Source of the DNA: CAUZEO01 sp963578625
GTDB lineage: Bacteria; Verrucomicrobiota; Kiritimatiellia; SLOV01
Length of the DNA stretch: 14,580 bases
Direction of reading: 5' to 3'
Assembly: GCA_963578625.1 (NCBI GenBank)
Contig: CAUZEO010000101.1
Location: 1 to 14,580 of the forward strand
The stretch's first letter is position 1; every line of letters starts with the position of its first letter. Below are positions 7,480 through 14,580 of the stretch, in pieces. The notes beneath the pieces are model-generated. The model was not told where the DNA came from. It was given only the letters and a program-made list of their open reading frames with translations, and did not search any database. The translations under genes and the position numbers were made by a program.

Positions 7480-9432
7480 ATGAGGACGATCCGCCGATTC
7501 ATTCTCGCGTTGACCATTGGCCTGGCCGGAGTATGGGCGGTGGGATCCTTTTTTCTTCCCCGTTACGTTGAGAATCGTGCTGCCCAACGTCTGGAGAATC
7601 TTGGATTCGAAGTGAACGGACTCTCCGTAGCCAAACTCACGTTTTCACAAGCAACCGTTGCCGGCATTCGGTTGATGCTTCCCGATGGCATGTCCACACT
7701 TACGGTAAACACGGTGGACGCGAATTTCTCGATTTCCTCGCTCCTCGAAGGACACGCGGACCGCATTGTCGTTCACGGTGCTCATCTTGATCTGCGGGGT
7801 CCGGCGGCTCTCCCTTCCTCCACGCCGGACACCTCGATATCCGGTGACCGCGAGGAATTCTCGATGCCCGTGCACGAACTGGAAATAGCTTCCGGCTCGA
7901 TTCGTGGGCGCGCAGGCCCCTTCGTCATCTCTTCTTCCCTCTCCGGGGCCTATCAATGGAACGCGAAGAAACAATCCGTTTCAGGAAGTACGCAAATCGC
8001 CGCAACGCTCAGCACCCCCGATGGACGCCAGATCTGCGAGTTCCAATCCGCCGATGTCACCGCCACGTTCGGGCTGCAAGACGATAAAACTCCCAACACG
8101 TTTCTCATCACATCGACCATCCCGGATCTTCGGATTTCGGGACTCCGTTTCAAAAACACCGATTTTCAGGCCAAGAGTGATTCAAACCAACTGGATTTCG
8201 AGATCCGAAGTCATGGCGGCATATTGCGATTCGATGAGATTCGCGGAAACTATTCGATGGATTCCTTGAATAGATCGCTGCGTCTCAACGTCGAAACCCC
8301 GAGCATCACAATCGGCGGATTTTTTGCCGGCGCACGGGCCACGGAATTTATTATGGGGGTTTCGACAAATGCAGCATTTGGAGAAATGGTGTCGATTGGC
8401 GTAGACGACCCGGTCCTGTGGAATTGCCCGGTTTCGGACATTACAGGGAAGTTTTTCTACCGATCCGGCATCCTGGAAGGCTCATTTCAACCTGCGGAAA
8501 TGGATAGTGAAGTAACCCCCAATAGGCGCTGGCGTGTTTCCAACCAAGACGAACCGTCGGTGGTAACGATCCGCTCGCCGATGCTGAGCATTCACCCGGA
8601 TGGAAGCGCAGGGGCCTGTCTCCAATCGAAGCTTGATGCTCAAGTTTATGCCGATCTTTTAATTACCGGAAGGTTCCCGCTCCGGGATCATTCCGGAGGC
8701 CCGACCTTTCATTTCGGAATTCGCAACGGAAACTTTGAAATGAGCGGCATTGAGATGGAGAGCATCAGCGGCGCGATTGAACTCGAGACCCGGGGTGGGA
8801 TTCACTCCCGGGGAAGCCAGGCCTTTGATATCGAAAAAGTCAACCTAGGCAGGCTGGAACTCGAAAATGGTCACGTGGAATTTACACTTGAGAGCAGTGA
8901 CTCGATTCTCCTCGAAGAAATGGAATGGAGCGTTTTCGGAGGACGGATGACAAGTCTCGCTACCCGATTTGCACCATCGAATCCGATCGTGAGGTTCGAT
9001 CTGATATGTGAAGAGCTGAATCTCGTGGAAGTCTTGAATACGGCATTCGGAAGGAATTTCACCGGCTCCGGACTCCTGTTTGGCAGACTTCCGATCAAAG
9101 TCCGGCGACCTCCGGGACCCGGCATCGCTTTTGGCGACGGCTATCTCTACAGCAGACCCGGTAAAGGAAATCTGGGTTTCGGGAGATCTCCCGAGGTTCA
9201 CGCCGTAATCGAAAAAGGAATATTGAGAAACCGTCCGGGTCTCGAACTGGACGAAGTGCGGAAGCAGGTCTCGCAAACCTTGGAGGATTTCGAATACACG
9301 TCACTGATTCTAAAGGTCGGGCAAACGCCGGGCGAGCGCCCATATGGAACACTCGATATTGACGGGAAGGGAGCTCACAAACATGGCGTTCCCATCCAAT
9401 TCGAAATACGATTTTCAGTGGAACCTCTTTGA
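7480..9432 (+). CDS. ydbH: YdbH-family AsmA-like intermembrane phospholipid transport protein
   Basis: The 650-residue protein starts with a basic MRTIRRF and one transmembrane anchor (about residues 7-27), then a long beta-rich periplasmic region of alternating short strands typical of AsmA-like bridge proteins. The C-terminal ~50 residues (LEDFEYTSLILKVG, then PYGTLDIDGKG and GVPIQFEIRFS) match the diagnostic end of the YdbH/dicarboxylate-transport family. In E. coli YdbH is one of three redundant AsmA-like proteins carrying phospholipid to the outer membrane, and it works with YnbE and YdbL. Homologues of both follow here, which strongly supports the call. At 650 residues it is clearly shorter than E. 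coli YdbH (about 880). The ATG at 7480 is preferred over a TTG at 7450, which would place ten extra residues before the anchor. No strong Shine-Dalgarno is seen (only GGTG close to the ATG). Confidence 0.8.
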   Translation: MRTIRRFILALTIGLAGVWAVGSFFLPRYVENRAAQRLENLGFEVNGLSVAKLTFSQATVAGIRLMLPDGMSTLTVNTVDANFSISSLLEGHADRIVVHGAHLDLRGPAALPSSTPDTSISGDREEFSMPVHELEIASGSIRGRAGPFVISSSLSGAYQWNAKKQSVSGSTQIAATLSTPDGRQICEFQSADVTATFGLQDDKTPNTFLITSTIPDLRISGLRFKNTDFQAKSDSNQLDFEIRSHGGILRFDEIRGNYSMDSLNRSLRLNVETPSITIGGFFAGARATEFIMGVSTNAAFGEMVSIGVDDPVLWNCPVSDITGKFFYRSGILEGSFQPAEMDSEVTPNRRWRVSNQDEPSVVTIRSPMLSIHPDGSAGACLQSKLDAQVYADLLITGRFPLRDHSGGPTFHFGIRNGNFEMSGIEMESISGAIELETRGGIHSRGSQAFDIEKVNLGRLELENGHVEFTLESSDSILLEEMEWSVFGGRMTSLATRFAPSNPIVRFDLICEELNLVEVLNTAFGRNFTGSGLLFGRLPIKVRRPPGPGIAFGDGYLYSRPGKGNLGFGRSPEVHAVIEKGILRNRPGLELDEVRKQVSQTLEDFEYTSLILKVGQTPGERPYGTLDIDGKGAHKHGVPIQFEIRFSVEPL

Positions 9433-9456
9433 TCAACGTCCGGCGCGTGCTATTAT
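9429..9456 (+). promoter_or_regulatory. Candidate internal promoter before ynbE
   Basis: TTGATC (9429-9434), overlapping the ydbH stop, and TATTAT (9451-9456) are 16 bp apart and match four and five of six consensus bases. Transcription would begin just before the purine-rich AGAGAGGAAG, giving a short leader for ynbE-ydbL. Confidence 0.3.
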
Positions 9457-9481
9457 GAAAAGAGAGGAAGACGATGAAATC

Positions 9482-9733
9482 ATGATAAATTGTGTCCCTT
9501 TTCGATGTACCACGATTCCAGCGCTGTGGATGCTTCTTGGACTTTTCGCAACGTCATGTGGGCATACGGTGGACGTAAAACCGATTCGAGTAGAGCCGAT
9601 TCACGTCACGATGGATGTGAATATCCGAGTCGACAAGGAATTGGATCAATTCTTTGCCTTCGAAGAAGAACTTCAATCTGAAGTCGAAGAACCCGCGGTT
9701 GATGAGGCAGCAAAGCCGGAGACATCATCATGA
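9482..9733 (+). CDS. ynbE: YnbE-like outer-membrane lipoprotein
   Basis: The 83-residue lipoprotein has a signal peptide with hydrophobic core IPALWMLLGLFA and lipobox ATSC, with lipidated Cys26. The mature part (VDVKPIRVEPIHVTMDVNIRVDKELDQFF) matches the short beta-strand region of the YnbE/Lipoprotein_19 family, which in E. coli docks onto YdbH from the outer membrane and completes the intermembrane bridge by beta-strand augmentation. It lies 49 bp after ydbH and overlaps ydbL by ATGA. E. coli YnbE is about 61 residues; this one carries an extra acidic C-terminal tail (EEELQSEVEEPAVDEAAKPE). The ATG at 9482 is chosen because it gives a proper lipoprotein signal. Its purine-rich AGAGGAAG (9463-9470) is 11 nt away and better placed for an ATG at 9474 that opens a three-codon frame (MKS) whose TGA overlaps this start. 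Confidence 0.85.
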   Translation: MINCVPFRCTTIPALWMLLGLFATSCGHTVDVKPIRVEPIHVTMDVNIRVDKELDQFFAFEEELQSEVEEPAVDEAAKPETSS

Positions 9734-10122
9734 ATCATACGATTCGCCTTATAACAGTCTGCGTGGGAATGATCGTCATGCCCGGGTCCCTGTCACTAGC
9801 CTCGGCCGCATCCTTGGAAGGCTTGAAAGGAAATTTCAAAAAGAGGTTTTCTACCGTCGTTGCGCTCAAAAAGGATGGCAAGATCGGTGAAACCAAAGCG
9901 GGAGCTCTGGAGGCTGTCAAACCAGAGTATATGAAGGACAAGCGCGTGAGAAGGATCGTAAACGCTGAAAACGCAGATCGCCGGAAACTCTACGTACTTC
10001 TCGCCAAACAGAAGAAAACCACGCCGCAAATGGTAGCGCAACGAAACGCGAGGCGGAATTTTTCCAAGGCCGCTAAGGGAGAATACCTGAAGCAAGGCGA
10101 CGGGAATTGGAAAAGGAAATAG
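9730..10122 (+). CDS. ydbL: YdbL-like periplasmic protein (DUF1318)
   Basis: The 130-residue secreted protein has a Sec signal peptide ending LSLASAA at about residue 27. The mature domain carries the DUF1318 pattern: a helical start (LEGLKGNFKKRF), GKIGETKAGALEAV, then the conserved pair of helices RRIVNAENADRRKLYVLLAKQKKTTPQMVAQRNA, and the family ending GEYLKQGDGNWKRK, close to the GEYV...NGQWVKK end of E. coli YdbL. YdbL is thought to chaperone or regulate the YdbH-YnbE bridge in the periplasm. The start overlaps the ynbE stop (ATGA) with GGAG 8 nt upstream, indicating translational coupling. It is unusually basic. It is the last gene of the + strand cassette, followed at 5 bp by a small hairpin. 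Confidence 0.85.
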   Translation: MNHTIRLITVCVGMIVMPGSLSLASAASLEGLKGNFKKRFSTVVALKKDGKIGETKAGALEAVKPEYMKDKRVRRIVNAENADRRKLYVLLAKQKKTTPQMVAQRNARRNFSKAAKGEYLKQGDGNWKRK

Positions 10123-10126
10123 GCGG

Positions 10127-10144
10127 TCCAACTTCAAAGTTGGA
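10127..10144. terminator. Small hairpin between convergent genes
   Basis: The perfect dyad TCCAACTT (10127-10134) / AAGTTGGA (10137-10144) sits in the 25-bp gap between the convergent ydbL and DUF2339 genes. No proper T-run follows on the + strand. On the - strand a weak TATTTCCTTTT comes about 10 nt later. It is a possible weak bidirectional terminator. Confidence 0.4.
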
Positions 10145-10147
10145 TGA

Positions 10148-13100
10148 TCACTGTTCGATGTCTGATGTTCGTATCTCCTCCTTCCCGGCCCGCCCTGCAA
10201 CCGCTTTAACATACCCGAATCCCAACGCGATAAGAACCGCTCCGAGTACGCCCCACGCAAAAACCTTGGGAAGCGTTTCCAACTCCCGAGTGTCCACGGC
10301 GATGACGCGTATGCTCGCCAGCAAGAGGACGAGCAGTCCCGCATAGCGATACATCTTTTCGCGGAACGACAGGGCGAACCCGAAGAGAATAAGCCCCAAT
10401 ACCGACCAGCCGATTGTGAGATAAAACTCCGACAGCGAAGGAATGTTCGAAAGCATCAGCACCGCAAGACCGGATGCAAGGCCGACGAACACCGGGCTTG
10501 GCCGCCACGGAAGAGTGAATCCGAATCGGCTCTCCAGGAACGATACGCTCCGCTCAAGCACCAGCCACATCACGATGGGCCCCGCGAATCCTGCCACAAC
10601 CGCCCCAACGGGCATGGTCTCGTTAAGCGCTTGGGCCGTGTGAAACAAGGATGCGCAGACGGTTGACAGCAGAGCCAGCAGTGCCGGCGTACGCGTCCTG
10701 CAGACAATCCCGTAGCTAAGGAAAGCAACGGCAGACACCGACCACCAGAACGCAATCCAGTCAGCGGAGGCCTCGAGAAAGATATAGGAAAGAACCAGGA
10801 GCCATGCGGCGATCAAGAACGCGGGCCGGATCCGGGTGACTTTCAAAACCGTAAAATATCGGTCCCCTGCGATCAGTGCGGCGAGAATGCCCCAGGCCAG
10901 GGGGCGAAACATCGCGACATTGTCGGTCGCGAAACCCAAGTGCCACATTGCCTGCGACCAAAGAAGCAGAAACAGGCTGCAGATCGCGAGGGCGTTGCGG
11001 TGCAGAATCAGCGCCAGCAGCGCTGCGGCAACTGCGCTCAAAAGGAGTGATAAGACCTCCCAGGAGGGCTGGTATGTGCGCACAAAAGTAAGCCCCAGGA
11101 GCCACGCCACCAGTCCATACAAGAAGTAGGGAGAGTTTTCTCCCTGGTGGATCCTCAATCCTTCCCTGTCGCCAAGGAATCTCCGCTCCGACAAAAACGC
11201 GGTAACCCCGAGCAAAATGAGCGAGGGCCATGGAAGTGTTTGGCCGGGTCCGCTCAGCAACTCCACCGTTCCGGCGAACGTAGCGAAAATCAAAGCAAGA
11301 ATGGACGCAAAGCCAAGCTGCAATGCTCCAAGAGAAAGTGCCGGCAACACGGCAAGCACGGTCAATACGGAAAACACGACCCATCGATGCCCCTCCTCCA
11401 CCAGGGGTCCCATCCAACCCGCAAACAGCAGAATAGCTCCCGCCGCCAGAAAAAAGGGAAGCAAGTTTATCGTTCTACCTTCGTCGCTCCAATGTGAATC
11501 GCCACCTCGTGAATGAGTAGCGGTAAAGCCGGCAGGAAACATGCGTAGGCCCCGCGGTTCGAACCGCTTCTCGGTGCGCCGGACAAACTCCGAGAGGAAC
11601 AGGAATACCACCAGTGTGGAAATTGTTTTGATCGCCGCCGGTCGGTGATTCAGGTCGCCATAGCCCGAGATCTCTTGATTCATGAGTTCACCGATTCCCC
11701 AGGGGAAAAAGGCCGAGACCGCCACCAGAGTGGATCCCAGGCCGAACGAGGCCGACTGTAGCCGGCGAGCCACGATCGCTAAGATCGCGGCGGCGACAAC
11801 CAGCGACAAGGCGCGATCCCCCAATGCAGTGAGGTTCGGAATATATCCATAGATAGCCAGCGCAACAGCGGCCATTGCGTAGAGATGAGGGAATAGAAGC
11901 CCGTGGAACGGCTTCGTCTCGCCCTCCCTCCCGGCCGGAAGTTCCGCCAGCAGGTCAAGTTTCCAAAGGCCAACGCATACGCCTTCCTTCAAATTCAAAG
12001 TCCGCGGCGACCTGGAACTCCAGTCAACAGATTGGTAAAAGCGCGACGCCGCGAGGAACGCGACGATCAAGCCCAGCGACTGGGCGACTTGGACTGCATA
12101 GCCTGGGCTCGAATAGCTGACGAAATCGGCAGCTTGAATAGATGCGACCCCTTGAAGGAATGCGACAGCACCGACAAGAAAAGCGAGCACGCGCGTCACG
12201 ACAAGCCCGCTTTGCCGCGCCAGGACCAGGAGGACCAGCATTTCCACGGCGAGCCATGCCGTCAGGGTATGCGCGTCAAACTGCACCGCAAGACCTAGCG
12301 TCGCTACCGTTACGGCCTTGGTGAGGTAGGTGTTGTACAGAGGATCCCGCGCCCCCGCTCTCAGGTAGGTCATGCCGATCAGGAGGAGGACGCCCGCAAC
12401 CGCGTACCTGAAAATGTGATGGTCCCCGGCGGAAAATCCATAGTCATCCATCACCATGCTGCCGAGGACAAGAAGCCCCCCCGTATTTGCGATGACAAAG
12501 CAGTTCCGGACCCAGGAGGGAATCCCGCTGTCGCGGATACGCTTTGAAGCAACCCGCTCCACAATCGAAAAAATCAGGAAAGAGACGGCCAGGACGGTCA
12601 TGCTCACCGTAAATTCCGGCACGGTCCCCGAAATTTCGCTGCGCGTCATCAAGAGGAAATTGTTCACGTAACACGCAAGCATCCCGAGTGCGGCGATCAG
12701 GTACCAACGCATCCGAAAAAGAAAAAAGGCGCTCCCGAAGTTCAACATGACGACCCCAAGCACAGAGTAAAGCGTGGGATACGTGAGAGTGAACGTGGCA
12801 AGCCCGATCGTTAGATGACCCAGCAATGTCGCGATCGCACCGGTAATTCTTGAGTTCCGCCGGACTGCCAGTCCTACCCACGCAACAACAATGACGCACA
12901 AGCCGGACAGACTAATCGTCGGGGTCTCGAAAAGTTTTGCGAACGGAACAAAATGCGTCGCAAATGTGACGAAATAGAGAAGCGCAAATCCGGCGCCGAA
13001 CAGAACTCGCGCGTAGTTCGGGAACTTCCGGTCAAGGTGCAGGCCAATCCCCAGGAGCACGGCCGCCACGCCATAGCCCATCATGACGCGCACCGGAGGG

Positions 13101-13696
13101 CCCCATTTTTGAATGGCCAGCGTCAGCAGAAATACGATGGCGATGGAAAGGGCAATCGCACCCAACCGTGGAAGCCAATACGTTCCGAGCGCCATTTCCC
13201 ACGGCATGTCCGAATCCTTCGGGCCGATTCGCTTCAGAAAAGCCTGAAGAGGCCTAGGCGCGCTCTGCTTGGAATCAGCCGCCGGCGAAGGCAAAATTGG
13301 GGTTTCCGGTTCGGGTGGCGGTGCCTCAGCGGGTTCGGGCGGATCCGCGATTAAATGCGCTGAATCGGGAACGACCAACGGTATTGTTTCCGGGACGGGC
13401 GGAACATAGGACTGGGCAGGCAATGCTGGCGGCGGTTCGGCAGCCGGAGCCTCCTCTACCAGTTGTTCGAGTTCAGCCAGCGAATCGGTCGCCGCCTCTT
13501 TAGGAGCAAACTCAGGCCCCTCAGACCGCAGATTTTCTTCCGCTTCGTCAAGCCGATTCTGGAGCTGCGAGACAGTCCACAATAGTTTTTCTACGATCGC
13601 TTTGAGCTTACGGACGGACCCCGACGCAATAAACCCCAACAGCGAACCGATTAGAACGAAAGCAACAAGACCGATTAGAAGCAGGCCCCAAACCAC
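10148..13696 (-). CDS. DUF2339 polytopic membrane protein
   Basis: The 1182-residue protein has an N-terminal transmembrane helix (3-24), a short coiled coil (29-57), and a Pro/Glu/Ala-rich linker (about 62-150). The DUF2339 signature WEMALGTYWLPRLGAIALS follows at 166-184, with the typical YARVLFGAGFALLYFVTF at about 228-245. After this comes an almost unbroken run of hydrophobic helices to the end, roughly 25-30 in all. Long, helix-dense DUF2339 proteins occur across many Gram-negative phyla and have no established function. The size is within the family range. The GTG start is supported by AAAGGA 9 nt upstream and by the well-formed first helix. The gene stands alone on the - strand: convergent with ydbL and divergent from the broken propeller gene 55 bp away. 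No catalytic residues can be named. Confidence 0.88.
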   Translation of the reverse strand: MVWGLLLIGLVAFVLIGSLLGFIASGSVRKLKAIVEKLLWTVSQLQNRLDEAEENLRSEGPEFAPKEAATDSLAELEQLVEEAPAAEPPPALPAQSYVPPVPETIPLVVPDSAHLIADPPEPAEAPPPEPETPILPSPAADSKQSAPRPLQAFLKRIGPKDSDMPWEMALGTYWLPRLGAIALSIAIVFLLTLAIQKWGPPVRVMMGYGVAAVLLGIGLHLDRKFPNYARVLFGAGFALLYFVTFATHFVPFAKLFETPTISLSGLCVIVVAWVGLAVRRNSRITGAIATLLGHLTIGLATFTLTYPTLYSVLGVVMLNFGSAFFLFRMRWYLIAALGMLACYVNNFLLMTRSEISGTVPEFTVSMTVLAVSFLIFSIVERVASKRIRDSGIPSWVRNCFVIANTGGLLVLGSMVMDDYGFSAGDHHIFRYAVAGVLLLIGMTYLRAGARDPLYNTYLTKAVTVATLGLAVQFDAHTLTAWLAVEMLVLLVLARQSGLVVTRVLAFLVGAVAFLQGVASIQAADFVSYSSPGYAVQVAQSLGLIVAFLAASRFYQSVDWSSRSPRTLNLKEGVCVGLWKLDLLAELPAGREGETKPFHGLLFPHLYAMAAVALAIYGYIPNLTALGDRALSLVVAAAILAIVARRLQSASFGLGSTLVAVSAFFPWGIGELMNQEISGYGDLNHRPAAIKTISTLVVFLFLSEFVRRTEKRFEPRGLRMFPAGFTATHSRGGDSHWSDEGRTINLLPFFLAAGAILLFAGWMGPLVEEGHRWVVFSVLTVLAVLPALSLGALQLGFASILALIFATFAGTVELLSGPGQTLPWPSLILLGVTAFLSERRFLGDREGLRIHQGENSPYFLYGLVAWLLGLTFVRTYQPSWEVLSLLLSAVAAALLALILHRNALAICSLFLLLWSQAMWHLGFATDNVAMFRPLAWGILAALIAGDRYFTVLKVTRIRPAFLIAAWLLVLSYIFLEASADWIAFWWSVSAVAFLSYGIVCRTRTPALLALLSTVCASLFHTAQALNETMPVGAVVAGFAGPIVMWLVLERSVSFLESRFGFTLPWRPSPVFVGLASGLAVLMLSNIPSLSEFYLTIGWSVLGLILFGFALSFREKMYRYAGLLVLLLASIRVIAVDTRELETLPKVFAWGVLGAVLIALGFGYVKAVAGRAGKEEIRTSDIEQ

Positions 13697-13751
13697 AAAG
13701 CAGCGTCCTTTCTTCTACACGTTTACACGACCCTAGCATTCAAACGAATTC

Positions 13752-14580
13752 ATGTCACACTCTAATACCAAGGTGCTGAAGCGATCTATAGCTATACGGT
13801 TTTCGTTGGGAGTCATTCTTTCGCTAGGCGTCTGCGCTGGTAGCGGTGCATCGACAAACCAACTCGTACATATTCGTGGCGAGAAACTGAATGGGCATGC
13901 GGACGAGACGGACACCATTCTACCCTGGGATTCGAACGGACCAAAAGAATTGTGACGGTGGCGCATCGGCGAAGGATATTCCGGCACCATCATTGTCGCG
14001 GACCGGATCTATACCCAGACCCAATCTTTGCGTGGCCAATTCGTTGTGTGCATCAATTTACGGGACGGAAGCACAATCTGGGAAACGAGATACAATTTCC
14101 CCTGGGACACCGAAGGGCAATGGCCGGGGCCTTACGCGTCCCCGACCTACCGGGATGGTTTCATTTACTACGCAGGATGTTTTGGATCAGTGGGTTGCCT
14201 GGACGCGAACAACGCAAATCGCATCTGGACACAGAGTCTTCGGGAGGCCGCGAACACACGAATGCCGGGGTTAGGTTACGCCTGTACGCCACTCGTCTAC
14301 GACAGCAAAGCATCCTCCCGGCGGGCGGTGACGCTTGTGCTGCAGTGGCCTTGCGCACCGGGGAGACGGTACCCGAGCCTGGTGCGCAGGAGCCGCGAAG
14401 GCCACGTTTAGTTCGCCCATCGCCGTCGACGTCGACGTCGAAGGGACGACTCAGATCATCGTCTTTCTCAAAAATATCGCGATGGGTATTCGCCCAAGCG
14501 ATGATGCGCAGGTTTGGAGCTTTCCAATCTCCGAGGGTATGACCCCCATTGTTCGTGGCTACTCTACGAGTCGCCCCATC
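13752..14580 (+). pseudogene. Broken PQQ-like (BamB-type) beta-propeller gene, runs off the window
   Basis: The start encodes a plausible signal peptide (FSLGVILSLGVCAGSGAS), then propeller repeats of the PQQ/BamB type: GQFVVCINLRDGSTIWE, ASPTYRDGFIYYAGCFGSVGCLDANN, LGYACTPLVYDSK. Four lesions interrupt it. A TGA at 13953-13955 replaces an expected Trp codon between GPKEL and RWRIGEGYSG in one continuous frame. Near 14308-14312 the frame moves so that VYDSK continues as ILPAGGDACAAVALRTGETV. Between about 14365 and 14395 it moves again to ATFSSPIAVDVDVEGTTQIIVFLKNIAMG. At the GGG near 14535-14537 it moves once more to YDPHCSWLLYESPH. Each shift fits loss of one base. Such proteins are usually exported and of varied or unknown function. 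The intact 1182-codon neighbour argues against general sequence error. Confidence 0.75.

Noticed and set aside
9455..9481. Upstream in-frame ATG at 9455 as the ynbE start
   Set aside because: It would add nine charged residues (KREEDDEI) before the lipoprotein signal and has no ribosome binding site.
13953..13955. In-frame TGA read as tryptophan or selenocysteine
   Set aside because: Other genes here use TGA as a real stop, including two ATGA overlaps, and use TGG for Trp. Three frameshifts follow in the same gene and no SECIS-like hairpin is evident, so a nonsense mutation is simpler.
14425..14441. Tandem GTCGAC repeats as an operator or recombination site
   Set aside because: They sit inside the propeller coding sequence, where they encode alternating Val and Asp, and span fewer than three units.

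Overview
The window reads as an intact, gene-dense stretch of chromosome from a moderately GC-rich, Gram-negative (two-membrane) bacterium. Evidence for an outer membrane is a complete ydbH-ynbE-ydbL-type cassette that includes a lipoprotein. A DUF4091/GH123-like fragment, a PQQ-type beta-propeller pseudogene, a DUF2339 giant membrane protein, a C45 hydrolase and a GGCACGGGCT-type hairpin repeat together recall the Planctomycetota / Hydrogenedentota / Lentisphaerota sort of genome rather than Proteobacteria. That placement is an impression, not a demonstration. UGA is an ordinary stop here (six genes end with it) and UGG encodes Trp.

Layout. (1) Bases 1-229 hold no gene I can support. Then comes a + strand ORF (230-922) encoding only the C-terminal half of a DUF4091/GH123-like barrel, closed by a strong hairpin terminator (930-962) that also separates it from the convergent operon on its right. 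(2) From 7370 down to 961, a - strand series reads: FGGY pentulose kinase, 8 bp gap, phosphomannomutase/phosphoglucomutase, a ~250-bp gap with a 14-bp hairpin repeat, a 52-codon small ORF, a membrane-anchored C45 (Ntn-type) acyltransferase/hydrolase, and an ATGA-overlapping FAD-dependent amine/amino-acid oxidoreductase. (3) Divergent from the kinase, on the + strand (7480-10122), are a shortened YdbH (AsmA-like), a YnbE lipoprotein and a YdbL/DUF1318 protein, the latter two joined by an ATGA overlap. (4) A short convergent gap with a small hairpin precedes the - strand DUF2339 protein of 1182 residues (10148-13696). (5) On the far right a + strand PQQ-like beta-propeller gene (13752 to the window edge) is broken by an in-frame TGA and by three apparent single-base frameshifts.

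How they fit. The ydbHLE-type cassette should build the periplasm-spanning bridge that moves phospholipid to the outer membrane; this is known for E. coli and here inferred from sequence resemblance. The C45 hydrolase and the FAD oxidoreductase are translationally coupled. A plausible but unproven reading is that an N-acylated compound is hydrolysed outside the cytoplasmic membrane and the released amine is oxidised inside. The kinase and the hexose-phosphate mutase form a tight sugar-phosphate pair; no shared pathway with the C45/oxidase pair is evident. The two edge genes, both of large secreted-protein families, are degraded or truncated while everything between them is intact. I found no tRNA, rRNA, CRISPR array, transposase or integrase.
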